Shown: positions 23,653-35,119 of the stretch, in pieces | Layout of the letters: each line of letters opens with the position of its first letter | How positions within the stretch are numbered: position 1 is the stretch's first letter | Assembly: GCA_936450465.1 (NCBI GenBank) | Contig: OW388302.1 | Location: 17,623,569 to 17,687,568 of the forward strand | Length of the DNA stretch: 64,000 nucleotides | DNA from: Gibbula magus | Taxonomy: Eukaryota; Mollusca; Gastropoda; Trochida; Trochidae | Direction: 5' to 3' | Position numbers and translations under genes: made by a program | Notes under the pieces: model-generated | Seen by the model: only the letters and a program-made list of their open reading frames with translations | What the model was told of the DNA's origin: nothing | Databases searched by the model: none

Positions 23653-25288
23653 CGAGGGGCGTTCAATAATTGTTGCAACTTCAATATAAAACCAACTCGC
23701 GTAGTCAATTTTTTTACTTTTATTTTTCAATATAGTTACCCTTCACCTCAATACACTTATTCCATTTCTCTTTAAGACTTTTGATGCCGCTTTTGTAGAA
23801 GTCTTCCGTTTGCCCCCCTAACCACGCCTCTGTGGCAGCTTTGACGTCTTCGTCATCCCGGAAGTGCCTTCCACGTAGGGCGGATTTCAGGTTTCTGAAC
23901 AGGAAGTAGTCACTGGGGGCTAGGTCTTGGCTGTAGGGTGGGTGGTTAAGCTGTTCGAATCCACAATCACGTATAGCGGCCTGTGCAACTCTTGACTTGT
24001 GGGACTGGAGCGTTGTCATGCAAAATCAGAACACCACGTGTCAACCACGTGTCTGTCGAATTGTCTTTCGCAATTCTTGCATTAGGTTGGCATAATATTG
24101 ACCATTCATTGTAGTTTTGGTTGGCAAGTAATCAATTAATAATATGCCTTTTGCATCCCAAAAGATTGTCGCCATAACCTTGCCAGCTGATGGTTGAGTG
24201 CGAAACTTCAGGGGAGGCGGTGAACTCGGGTGCTTCCATTGCTTGGATTCTAGTTTAGTTTCCGGGTCCCAGTGGTGGATCCAGGTTTCGTCACCTGTCA
24301 CCAGACAAGACAAAAACCTGGCTTCATCCGCATTAAACCGATCCAGGAGCTCCATGCAACTTTCGGTTCTTTTCTGGCGATCTTGTGCTGTGAGGTTTCT
24401 TGGTACCCATCTTGCAGATACCTTGGACATACCAAGATGGTCAATGAATTATTTTTTCAACACTTCCAACTGATATCTGGAATTCCAAAGACAGTTCAGA
24501 AACTTTAACACGGCGGTCAGCTAAAATTCGTCTTTCGATAGCGGCAATAACTTCCGGTCGGGTGACTTCAGATGGCCTGCCTGACCGTGGGTCATCGTCT
24601 AAGGACTCCCTGCCCCGCTTGAACTGAAGAGACCAGCGACAAACTGTTGAAAAGTTAGGAGCATCCTTACCAATCACATTACACATACGACTATGTATTT
24701 CTGTAGCTTTGCATCCCTCTTTAGTAACCCAGATAACACACAACTGGTGGACCACCGGTGGGCCACTAGTACCTGCTCCAGTGGCCCACTAGTAGTTTGT
24801 CCAGCTGATAGAAGGTGGGCCACCGGTGGCAGCCACTAGTGGTTATCTGCCACCAGCGGCCCACCTGCTACCACGCTGATGGGCCACTTGCTACCCACCA
24901 GTGGCAAGCCACTACCGGTGGGCCACTTGCTACCCACCAGTGGCAAGCCACCAGCTATCTGCCACCAGTTGCCCACTAGCTATCACACCGGTGGGCCACT
25001 TGCTACCCACCAGTGGCAAGCCACTAGCTACCTGCCACTAGTGGCCCACTAGGGGGTGTGTTATCTGGGAAGGAACTTGATCACAGCGCGTTGTTCATGT
25101 TTGAGAGAATCCATGATTATGGAGACCCCTAGGTCAGCGCAGCTATTATATCTAAATAATTGTTATGTCTAGAAATTGTTTTGACATGTGTCAATGTTAT
25201 GTTTTGACTATAGTAACACCTGCTATAAGCTGACACTGTTTATGTAAACACCAATGCCCCGCTTGCAACACTTATTGAACGCCCCTCG
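23653..25288 (-). pseudogene. mariner transposon, dead, with inserted element
   Basis: Inverted ends CGAGGGGCGTTCAATAA and TTATTGAACGCCCCTCG are each flanked by TA. Minus-strand coding gives MDSLKHEQRAVIKFL, then after a 342-bp insertion TKEGCKATEIHSRM, an HTH region (STVCRW.. VSELSLEFQISVGSV), then GDETWIHHWDPE (first catalytic Asp), LHDNAP (second) and YSQDLAPSDYFLF (third), the D,D34D mariner pattern. Frames shift after VEKIIH (one extra base), near 24045-24055 (small duplication) and just after LHDNAP. Without the insertion the element would be 1,294 bp, normal for mariner. Confidence 0.93.
24728..25069. mobile_element. palindrome-rich insertion inside the mariner transposase
   Basis: 342 bp with inverted ends CCCAGATAACACAC and GTGTGTTATCTGGG. 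The interior repeats short palindromes such as CCACCGGTGG and CCACTAGTGG many times. Only AA is shared by both flanks, suggesting a 2-bp duplication. Removing it restores KFL-TKEG in the mariner frame, so it is a secondary insertion. The superfamily is not recognised. Confidence 0.85.
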
Positions 25289-25290
25289 TA

Positions 25291-25970
25291 CATTTGGTCC
25301 GGATGAGCGCTGAACGGGAACAGGTTCTTGTGGATTCTTATGCATTTTTCAAGAGGTGTGCTGCATTTTCCCCATGAATTGTGATGCTCGTCGCTCTTTG
25401 TACAATGACTGGTTGATAAGTGATTGATAATGTTGCATCATCCGTGACGAGTCATGAAGTATGTTCTGCCCAAAGTCTGCTCCCCCGGGGGTATTGTAGA
25501 ATGATTAAATCATGAGGCTTGGATGGTATGGGAAGAAACTTGGTGTTTGTAAACATAGGCCAAATGGCCGGGTGATTTTTAATATTTTATGTATATTTGT
25601 ATTGTATTTTATTATAAAAGTACGTGACACTTAAATAAACATTTTCTCTCTCTCTCTCTTTTCTGTAAACATAAATGACAGAATGCTCATAGATGACGGC
25701 AGTGTTCTAATGTTCTTCTGCAACTTGTGATTAATTCATCTGAATTCATTCGCCATCCCTGATAATTCACCGATGTGATTCGTCATCCCCGAATATTCAC
25801 AGATTTGATTCGCCATCGCGGATATTCCCCCGATGTGACTAACATTGTAAATGTTAGTAGGGGACACTTATCGGAACTTGGCTCCCACGTGCTTCTCTTG
25901 TCGGTCCCACACAAACTGATTATCTATACATCAGCAATGTGTGTAATACTTCAGTAAATAGAAGACGAGA
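25291..25970. promoter_or_regulatory. upstream region of the lectin gene
   Basis: About 680 bp between the mariner end and the start codon at 25971. It holds a (CT)n run at 25646-25660 and CACGTG at 25887-25892. No TATA box or transcription start can be fixed from sequence alone. Confidence 0.3.
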
Positions 25971-28900
25971 ATGAACAGTATCCTTGTTATAACGTGTTTC
26001 CTCACTTCCATCGATGGAAGCCGTGCTTTCCAATCTAGTTTGTTTTCAAGTACCAGTGTAATTTCGGAAAACTCGTATTTTGAAAACAGCGCTTCGGTTA
26101 GTACTACCCACTGCGCAGTGATCTGCGCATCTGACACAAAGTGCCGGACATTCACATTCGACGATCCGGTTTGCTCCCTGTATGACGTATCAACATGCGA
26201 GACTGAACCAAGTTCAGCGGGCATACACAACTCCTTTACAAAAACAAGTAAGTATAAGAAACTTATTTATTCTGATTGAAACTAACCAAGTTAATATTTT
26301 CCATACGAGCACATGTGCAAATATAACGTTTACCTAGCAACCATTGTTTCACCGCGATTTCCCATATTTCGTCGTATGTGACGTCTTAAAAAAAAAAAAT
26401 CGTGACGTCACGACAGCTTACCGTCGCAAGAGAAGTTGCAATCTTCCTTGATGCTTTTACGCGAATAGAATGAAAGAGAAAGGGTAAAAAAGCAATTATA
26501 ACACTCGAAAGTATGTCCTATGACATTTATGAAACAAATGTGTATATAACCCTCGCTCTCGCTCGGACAAGACACAACTTAACACTCGTTTCTTAAAAGT
26601 CATATGACAAACTTCCGCGGGTAATAATCTGTATGTATGTGTAGCAATGTCATACGACAACCGTGCCTAAATATCGGTATATCCCTCGTTCTCGCTCGGG
26701 AAATACTAACATTCAGGTGTCAGAAACAGTATGACATAGATACTCATATAATATCCTCTAAGTATAAGAATCTGAACTTGCCGCTGTGGTGGTATTAAAG
26801 GGACAGCTGTATCACGTTTTTTTGGCCCCTTTATAATGATAGTTTATGTGATTTTATAATAATAACCACTGATAATGTCGCGAAGCTAGTAATTGCCACA
26901 AAGTGAATAGATTTTCATACATTATCGGTATATTGGAAGTAACGGGTGCATATAAACTTGTATAACCAATGCATGTTTCCCATCCTCTTGTATCGTAAAG
27001 CTTTCAGCGTACAAAAACGTATGTATCAGTGACCTTGACATTTTCTAATGCGTCACAGAAAATTGGTGATTACAAAATTCATTTAACGGACAGTTGTTCA
27101 TTGTCGCAGATTATTTCAAAACACTAAATGAAAGTTAATTGGCTTGATTCGTGCAGTCTGATCTACGAATTGGATAAAGATGTTCCCCTGACCTGTTTCT
27201 GGAAGCAAAAGCTTTTCGTTATTGGAAAATCTCATGGCATGGATGCATGCTGCTATTTTAAAGAAATTTTACTACATCAGAAAATAACTCACTAGCAATG
27301 TTATATTTTAGTGACAATCACCATTTGTACAGATATGAAAATGCCGTCCATTCATCCAGCTTGTGTTATTAATGCAATGAATGTGTTACATAAGGCAACA
27401 GTATGCTAGGCTTGAAGAAACACAATACAAACAACATTTCAGGAAATTGCTTAATTTGGTATTATTTTGTGAAAAGATTTTTCTCGAATCTAATAAAGTC
27501 ATTCAAAAGCAATTCATCTCAGTTCAACAATCGGCACCCGCTATGACACCGTGTGTGAAAGCATTCCGTCAATATAGTCCCCAGTAAAATGTTTCCTATT
27601 TGTAGTCAGTTTATGTTTGTTAAAAGAGATGATGCATAAAGCAGAAATAATTATTGTCAAAACATTATGTAGATATTCGCACACAAATTAAATTTTAGCT
27701 CATCTGGCCTTTAAGGCCCGATGGGCTTATGGCATGGCATGGTGTCCGGCGTCCGTCCGTCCATCCGTCCATCCATCCATCTAAGTAATAGATTTCGTGA
27801 CCCTTCTTCTTCTCCAGTTCCAAAAGGTCTAGAGAACAAGAGGTTGTGCGCAGAATCCCTGGCCAATTGGGATTCTAAATTGTAGATTTCGTGACCCTGT
27901 GACCTCAATTGGGGTTTGCAGACTCCTTGGATAATGGGGATTCTAAATTGTAGATTTCGTCACCCCGTGACCTCAAATGGGGTCACAGGGGTCACAACCT
28001 TAAAAACCTATTTTCATCTTCTTCTCCAGTTCCAAAAGATATAGAGAACTGAAAAGTTGTGTGCAGACTCCTTGGTCAATGGGGATTCTGAATTGTAGAT
28101 TTCTTGACCCATCGACCCCAAATGGTGTCACAGAGGCCATGACCTGAAAAGCTATTTTCATCTTGAGATTTCATGTGCTCTTCAAGGGAGGTAATTAAAC
28201 AACAGTGATGAATTAAATGTTCAAATGTGGCTTTATTTGACACATCTGTATCCGCCCCTCAGGGCCTGGCCAAACATCAAAACATTAAACTATTTGTTTT
28301 TCTCAAATAGGTCAAGTAGGTTTGATCAAGAAATATATGTACATTTGTACTTGTAATATTTCACTGATATAATCCACAATAAATTATGTAGGTAAATGCA
28401 AGTAAGTTGTATATTTATAAGACTTTAAAGGCGATGTAGCACGCCGATCTTACCGAAATAAAGTTCTCACAAATACGTAAATAAGTGTTACCAATGGTTA
28501 AACAATAATCCTGAATCAATAAAAAGAGGTATAAAACGAACGTACATGGTTTGGTTAAGCCAAGGAGTCTATTTTTCATCGAACGGCTTGGAGGTAATTC
28601 AAGTGATCTGACTGATGTAGCGATACTTAAACACACAAAGTAAAGTATATATGGTGCAATGAAGGAATGGTCAACCATCTTGCTATTTGAACTCTCAATT
28701 CCACATGAAACCTACAGATCTACCTCTCACACTGAAGAGTTCCACAAAATTGTCGTTTTTTGTTGCACCATTTTCTTTCAATACGGATAACCGTTTTCTA
28801 TAATAAAAAAAACGGCTTATCGGGTCGTTTAATGAGATGTTTTAGTCTCTAACTTAACACTATATTATATAAACTTAAATAGAACATGGCAAATTTGGGA

Positions 28901-31900
28901 AAAAATATACAGAAAAAATGCTACAGTGCATTTAAAATATGATAAAATGATTATCGTCAAAATGAGCAATGGGTGATCACCCTGCAGCAGGACGATGGTC
29001 GAGAAGCTTCACTTTCACGTGCGTTGCTATGACCTCGACCGTGCAATTGACAAACTCGTAGCCGTGAAATCCCTTGTAGTTGTGTTCTGCGTCATGATAA
29101 CGTAGAATGGAATACAGAGAAAATCCTTCTAATGACATCACAGTCAGTGCCGCGCGCTTATCGAGAGTTACATGTCTCTGAAAACAAATTATACATTGGG
29201 TTGTTATTATCTCAGCACCACCTTACCCGGGGTTCTTTTCAAGGCCCGGGCAATATTAGAGATCCGGGTCTTAATCGACATATGTAGACAAGTATCTAGT
29301 TTGTTACTAACATACATGTCGTATATGACCAATCAAATTGACACTTATTACTCACCCGTTGAAAATATCACGGTTTACTAAATCTATAGAGGATATTTGA
29401 CATTTCTTGTCGAATACCATGTATATCTCATCGAGTGAATTAGAAAATCATATTTTCATGAGTGGCGTAGCCACGAGTGTAAATATACTATTTCTACTTC
29501 ACGAGATGAGATGTACATGGTATTCGACGAGAAATGTCAAATGTTCTATTTATTAAATCTAACCATTTATGTATAGTTTGCAAATTCCGTTTTTACAATG
29601 AAAGCAGCATGAACGCTGTCCTTGCTTTATCAAGGTCGTCTTATGACGTCATCCCATTGTTACGATAACATCATACGATCGAAAGTGTTCTTTCACGCAG
29701 TAGAATAACATGTTATTTACCTCAATGAAAATATGGATTTTTATTTTAACCGATAAATGCCGTATTTCACCAGTGAAAATATTATAAACCGTGTTATTAC
29801 ACATTCTGTAATAACATCGCGTGCTTTCGATTGACGTGACGTCATATTGGTTAAAACATGACATCACAATATCAGCGCCGCGGTCGCAATGCAGTTTGTC
29901 CAATGTATTGAGTTCGTGCAACTTAATCAGTGCGTAATAAATAAAATACTAAACTCGATCCCATTTAATAACATATTTATGAAACTCGAGAATGGTATCG
30001 GTATCTAACTCGCTTTCGCTCGTTAAATACCAAACCACTCGTCATAAATATGTTATTAAACCGGCCGTCGTTCAGTATTCTCTTACTTATCACATTGTAG
30101 CAACAAATATTGATTTTCATGCTCCACTTTAATGGAACTTGGATTTTAACACCAACATACCAAATTCTTGTAAAAGCCGTTATGCAAAAGACAGTGAACC
30201 GTTATTTGAGTGACCTCTCGTTTCATTACTGCTATATGATTGTTTTAACTAAAAGCACTAATTGTTTCCCTTATTAATTGTCTTCTTTAGAATAAGAACG
30301 ATTTTACTGTTTAAAACATTGGGTCTTGCTTAATTAACTTTCAAGTGTATAATATATATTCTACCCCGACGAGTACATCCATCAGTAAACACAGGGAGAA
30401 AGGAACTTAACCACATTTTCACTCTACATCAAATAAACAATGCATGATTCAATAGTATTTTAAAACCCATTTTGCCATTGCTATGTATAGGATAAAACAT
30501 GCCAAAGTGTGTTTATGAGATTTAAAACCCGCAACCCGAGGGTAAGGTTTTTAAATCTCATAAACACCCTTTGGCATGTTTTATCAAGCTTACAAACCGA
30601 CCCCGTGGTTTAATTCTATGTTCAATCTATTCTAATTGATAGTGTAAGTAAAGTAAAAGAGTCCGTAAAATATCCCCCTTTGATGAAAGGCAGTAGGGTA
30701 TAAAGGGACCTTAGGAAACAACCTCAACAATAAGCCTAGTATCATCGCTGCGCTTGGTGTACATGTAGGAGTATGGAGGTTTCGGGTTCGAGATGGGCTA
30801 TTGCCAAAAACATTTGGAGATTAATGTTTGAATTAACAATGGAGTTAGACATAACATACACTAAATTTCATCTTAAACTTAACATCTCACTATTAAATAT
30901 AGTTTTTTGAAGAGGGGCATTATTAAGATAATTGCCCGGCGTTGAGGGAAATTACGTTTGAATCTCGGGGATTATGTGATAATCCTTGGGATAATACATC
31001 CACATAGGAATTATAGGCAGTATAGTGGTGTGACGTCACTGGAGGTTTATAATGAGTATAACATTTAGGCAGTATAGTGGTGTGACGTCACTGGAGGTTA
31101 GTAATGAGTATAACGTTTTAGGCAGTATAGTGGTGTGACGTCACTGGAGGTTTGTAATGAGTATAACGTTATAGGCAGTATAGTTGTGTGACGTCACTGG
31201 AGGTTTGTAATGAGTATAACGTTATAGGCAGTATAGTGGTGTGACGTCACTGGAGGTTGGTAATGAGTATAACGTTATAGGCAGTATAGTGGTGTGACGT
31301 CACTGGAGGTTTGTAATGAGTATAACGTTTTAGGCAGTATAGTGGTGTGACGTCACTGGAGGTTTGTAATGAGTATAACGTTATAGGCAGTATAGTGGTG
31401 ACGTCAATGGAGGTTTGTAATGAGTATAACGTTATAGGCAGTATAGTGGTGTGACGTCACTGGGGGTTTGTAATGAGTATAACGTTATAGGCAGTATAGT
31501 GGTGTGACGTCACTGGAGGTTTCTAATGAGTATAACGTTATAGGCAATATAGTGGTGTGACGTCACTGGAGGTTTGTAATGAGTATAACGTTATAGGCAG
31601 TATAGTGGTGTGACGTCAATGGAGGTTTGTAATGAGTATAACGTTATAGGCAGTATAGTGGTGTGACGTCACTGGAGGTTTGTAATGGGTATAACATTAT
31701 AGGCATTTTACTGGTGTGACGTCACTGGAGGTTTGTAATGAGTATAACGTTATAGGCAGTATTTGTAATGAGTATAACGTTATAGGCAGTATAGTGGTGT
31801 GACGTCAATGGAGGTTTGTAATGAGTATAACGTTATAGGCAATATAGTGGTGTGACGTCACTGGAGGTTTGTAATGAGTATAACGTTATAGGCAGTATAG

Positions 31901-34669
31901 TGGTGTGACGTCACTGGGGGTTTCTATTGAGTATAACGTTATAGGCAGTATAGTGGTGTGACGTCACTGGAGGTTTGTAATGAGTATAACGTTATAGGCA
32001 GTATATTGGTGTGACGTCACTGGAGGTTTGTAATGAGTATAACGTTATAGGCAGTCTAGTGGTGTGACGTCAATGGAGGTTTGTAATGAGTATAACGTTA
32101 TAAGCAGTATAGTGGTGTGACGTCACTGGAGGTTTGTAATGAGTATAACGTTATAGGCAATATAGTGGTGTGACGTCACTGGAGGTTTGTAATGAGTATA
32201 ACGTTATAGGCAGTATAGTGGTGTGACGTCACTGGGGGTTTCTATTGAGTATAACGTTATAGGCAGTATAGTGGTGTGACGTCACTGGAGGTTTGTAATG
32301 AGTATAACGTTATAGGCAGTATATTGGTGTGACGTCAATGGAGGTTTGTAATGAGTATAACGTTATAGGCAGTATAGTGGTGTGACGTCACTGGAGGTTT
32401 GTAACTCTGAATATTTCCCGATATCATAGGTTACTGCGACCCGGATCCGTCAACAACATCCACAACCACAACAACAACCACAGCACCAACAACATCCACC
32501 ACAACCACAACAACAACCACAGCACCAACAACGACCACAACACCAACCACGACAACAACGGCCGGGATGGGGTTCGTGTACATGAGCAACCAGGAGACAT
32601 GGTCCGAGGCGGGCCGAGACTGTATCAGTCTGGGTGGGCACCTGGCCATATTGGAAACCATTGAGAAGCGTGATGCTGCGATAACCTACCTTGCTTCAGG
32701 TACGTGTTTTGACAGCTTATTGATCATTTAAAGGCACTGACGCATACTTTTCTGAATTTTTATAAGTTTTATGTTTGAATGTTTATTTCGAGGGGTATAC
32801 GTTTGATGTATTCTATGTTTTAACAGTTTTACCCGAGTTGTTAGGCGAGGAGCATACATTTTCAAGAACACATGACGCCATTACTCAGTTTCAGTAATAG
32901 TTCTTATTGATGTTATGCAGGCATATCATTTAAAGTATTTTATCGGCAATTACAGGATGTTCGTTTGATCATTTCTTTAAAACTCAACAACCAAAAAATG
33001 GAGCCATTTGCTTTGTAACTCATTAGGATTTGTCAGACGGTTGACGGATCTATAATTTTCACTCCACATTGGCCAATGTGTCTGTACTATTAAAGATGTC
33101 AGTTATTAGGCTTGTATTTCTCATGAAGAAGACATAAAAAGGCCGCGACCATTGAGGCACAAAATGTGCAATTTATTCTCTCCTTTGGTTGAGGAATCTG
33201 CATGTAACAGTTTAGCTGTTTATGGTGTTTCATTCTGGAGTAAAAGACAAACACAGGTTTTAAGTTGTGGCCCCGTCACCCTTATATTGGGCCACAGAGT
33301 AATCAAATCAATAGTTTATAATCCCCATTGGTTAACGAGTCTGTACACAACATTTTAGCCTTCTATGGCATTTCGTTTTGGAAACGAAGACACAAAATAG
33401 GTTTTTAGGTCATGGAATGTCAGGCACTTACTTAAAGCCACGGAGTCAGCAAATCTACAATTATTTATAATCTCAATTGACTAAGGAGTTTAAACTTCCC
33501 TAGAATCAGTGGTTAACCGCTTTTTAATACAGACGGGTGGACGGACGCCATGTCATGCTCTAAGCCCATTGGGTCTTTAGCATTCTCTTCCCACGAAGTT
33601 ACTCCCTTCAGATTTCCGATCCTACCCTCTGTTGTTTTTCGCTTGAAATCGGGAGCAGAACCCTAGCGGTGGAAAGAGAAATATCATACCGGTTCCCTGC
33701 TTCTTAACCAATGAAAACTCATCTCTAATTGGTCATGTCGACCGGGTGACATCAAAGATCTTGGCATTTTACTCTGAAGGGTCTTGCTCATTAGCATATG
33801 TCATTCGAATATGTCTGATGTAAATAACGCAAATGAACTGTTTTTTTGGTATTTGTGTCTGATTTGGTCTTCTTTATTTATAAGTATGTTTATGATCAAT
33901 AGTTTTCGCATATTCAAATAGCATATTTCGAGGAAAACACAGGAAAACGAGAAAACGTTGGCCTTACGTTTATTTTATCATTATGACGTGTGATTGGCAA
34001 ATGTCACTTTTACAACGGCGTCGCTGATTGCACAACTAGATTCAATTGCAACCAATCAGGACACTCCCTTAAATTTCTGCTCCCGATTTCAAGCGTAAAA
34101 CAACAGAGGGTAGGATCGGAGATCTGAAGGGAGTAACCTCTGTGGGAATAGAATGGGTCATTAGATGAGCTAAGAAAATATCTAATCTCATCTTGATCTA
34201 ATTTTCAAAATTACATCATCGAAGAAAGAGGAGGATGTCTGAGCAAGGTTTTCAACAGAGGATTGAATATGTTCGTTTGGTTGTGTTCTTGGTCAGTCTG
34301 AAATTCACCAAAGCACTTGAGTTTTCTCCGCATCATAGGAAACAACTTTGTTGCACTAAATATCCGGATCACATTGATTAATGCCACTTGGCTAAGAGCT
34401 AGGTTGTTTAAGCATTTAAACCCCTCCCTAAGCTCCAGCTTGCGTTTTCAGGAATCGGACCTGCGGATCATGTGTGGATCGGGCTGAAAAGGGCTGATGA
34501 CGGCGACTTCTACTGGTTGGGAGATCCGGAACCGGAAACTACAGCTAAGTGGGACGGAGACCCCCCTGTAGACGGTGAATGCGCTTACACACAGCCATAT
34601 GGCAAGGACTACGTGAATGCTGGCGATTGCCTTATTAAGAAGGAGTTCCTCTGTTGGGCTCCAACATAA
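25971..34669 (+). CDS. secreted PAN-like / Thr-rich linker / C-type lectin protein, complete, three exons
   Basis: Exons 25971-26247, 32430-32699 and 34452-34669 join in phase (A|GT, then G|GA) to encode 254 residues. Residues 1-19 form a signal peptide (MNSILVITCFLTSIDGSRA). Residues 20-92 carry HCAVICASDTKC and VCSLYDVSTCE, resembling PAN/apple domains. Residues 100-136 are almost all Thr with a few Ser, Ala and Pro, a likely O-glycosylated stalk whose codons contain a tandem duplication. Residues 139-254 are a short-form C-type lectin domain: CISLGGHLAILET, HVWIGLK, then the Cys pattern C157, C226, C242, C250, which fits the two canonical disulfides. No EPN or QPD motif is present in the long loop, so classical calcium-dependent sugar binding is uncertain. 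No membrane anchor follows. It is probably an extracellular or immune-type lectin; ligand unknown. Confidence 0.88.
26514..26608. repeat. hairpin repeat with CTCGCT loop, copy 1
   Basis: The arms GTCCTATGACATTTATGAAA and the inverse of TTTCTTAAAAGTCATATGAC pair imperfectly around a loop containing CTCGCTCTCGCTCGG. It lies in lectin intron 1. Confidence 0.6.
26647..26743. repeat. hairpin repeat with CTCGTT loop, copy 2
   Basis: The arms ATGTCATACGACAACCG and the inverse of AGAAACAGTATGACAT flank a loop with CCTCGTTCTCGCTCGGG. It lies in lectin intron 1, just downstream of copy 1. Confidence 0.55.
27698..28235. repeat. AGCTCATC dispersed repeat with tandem units
   Basis: It starts TTTTAGCTCATCTGGCC, continues with GGCTTATGGCATGGCATGG and a (GTCC)n/(ATCC)n tract, then two to three diverged units around GATTCTAAATTGTAGATTTC, ending near GGGAGGTAATTAAAC. 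The terminal self-complementary block and tetranucleotide tract suggest a Helentron-like non-autonomous element. Confidence 0.65.
28423..28937. mobile_element. possible MITE related to family D
   Basis: The left end TTTAAAGGCGATGTAGCACG and right end TGCTACAGTGCATTTAAA are partly inverted and resemble family D termini (TTAAAGGGGCAGTAGCACG). No clear target duplication; boundaries tentative. Confidence 0.4.
29387..29553. repeat. long palindrome with about 47-bp arms
   Basis: The left arm ATATTTGACATTTCTTGTCG and right arm CGACGAGAAATGTCAAATG continue through ATACCATGTA and its inverse. TAAATCTA flanks both sides (29379-29386 and 29554-29561), a possible 8-bp duplication. Confidence 0.7.
29964..30060. 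repeat. hairpin repeat with CTCGCT loop, copy 3
   Basis: The arms TTTAATAACATATTTATGA and TCATAAATATGTTATTAAA are exact inverses at the ends; the loop contains CTCGCTTTCGCTCG. It lies in lectin intron 1. Confidence 0.75.
30491..30585. repeat. 95-bp near-perfect palindrome
   Basis: The arms GATAAAACATGCCAAAG and CTTTGGCATGTTTTATC are inverse, as are TTTATGAGATTT and its partner. The loop is about CCCGCAACCCGAGGG. Size and placement match the other intron-1 hairpins, but the loop motif differs. Confidence 0.75.
31011..32404. repeat. 53-bp minisatellite with a CRE palindrome in every unit
   Basis: The unit GGCAGTATAGTGGTGTGACG followed by TCACTGGAGGTTTGTAATGA and GTATAACGTTATA repeats about 26 times in 1,394 bp. 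By eye each near-complete unit has one TGACGTCA (about 26 in total). Variants (CAATGG, GGGGGTTTCTATTG, TATTGG) recur in blocks, and one unit is truncated near 31760. The array ends about 25 bp before lectin exon 2. TGACGTCA is the consensus site of CREB/ATF factors; whether it is bound here is unknown. Confidence 0.95.
33230..33580. repeat. AGCTCATC dispersed repeat, split copy
   Basis: Reverse-oriented blocks (GTTTTTAGGTCATGG, CTACAATT..ATAATC, ACGGACGCCATGTCATG, TAAGCCCATTGGGTCTTTAG) are interrupted at 33580 by the foldback element and resume at 34156 with TCATTAGATGAGCTAA. It lies in lectin intron 2. Confidence 0.65.
33581..34155. mobile_element. long-TIR foldback element with 9-bp target duplication (intron 2)
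   Basis: The left end CATTCTCTTCCCAC and right end GTGGGAATAGAATG are inverted. The arms continue for about 75 bp through TTACTCCCTTCAGAT and CCTACCCTCTGTTGTTTT. The flanks GGTCTTTAG (33572-33580) and GGTCATTAG (34156-34164) agree at 8 of 9 positions. It interrupts a dispersed repeat, which independently confirms the boundaries. Confidence 0.85.
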
Positions 34670-34959
34670 ATAACATGATATGTGACTACATCCTGATGCG
34701 TGTTCAGGACTGTGAGTATTCGCAAGTTTTCGCAAGTACCTGCTTTTGAACGAACACGAGTTCACTCGTACTCACGAATACATGGGTTCACTCTTGAGCA
34801 GTCTCGCCAAGCAAGTCATCTTCCCACGGCAAGGTTAAAACGTATCGAGATCTCTCCTTTTTTTACCTTGCCTTCAACCTAGCCAGAAGTGGTTAAACGA
34901 ATCAGCAACACCTATTGTGATCACGAGTTACGTCCCTTACCATCTGCTGACATACAGTC

Positions 34960-35119
34960 CAGGGGCGGATCCAGGATTTTTGAAAGGGGGGGGTCCCAAA
35001 ACAATTTTTCTCCACTCAGTGGGGGGGGGGGGGGGTGTAAATGTATATCCCAACTTATACATGGATTTGAAAAGGGGGGGGTCCGGACCCCCTGAACCCC
35101 CCCCTTGGATCCGCCACTG
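34960..35119. mobile_element. hAT-like MITE (CAGGGGCGGATCC ends)
   Basis: The left end CAGGGGCGGATCCAGG and right end CCTTGGATCCGCCACTG are inverted (right: CCTTGGATCCGCCACTG on the plus strand). The interior is rich in G/C homopolymers and includes GGTCCGGACC. Only CAGTC is shared by the flanks, so the expected 8-bp duplication is not intact. It lies 290 bp after the lectin stop. Confidence 0.6.

Noticed and set aside
32431..32661. Val-rich or Gly/Cys-rich proteins on the minus strand
   Set aside because: They are antisense readings of the Thr-rich codons of lectin exon 2.
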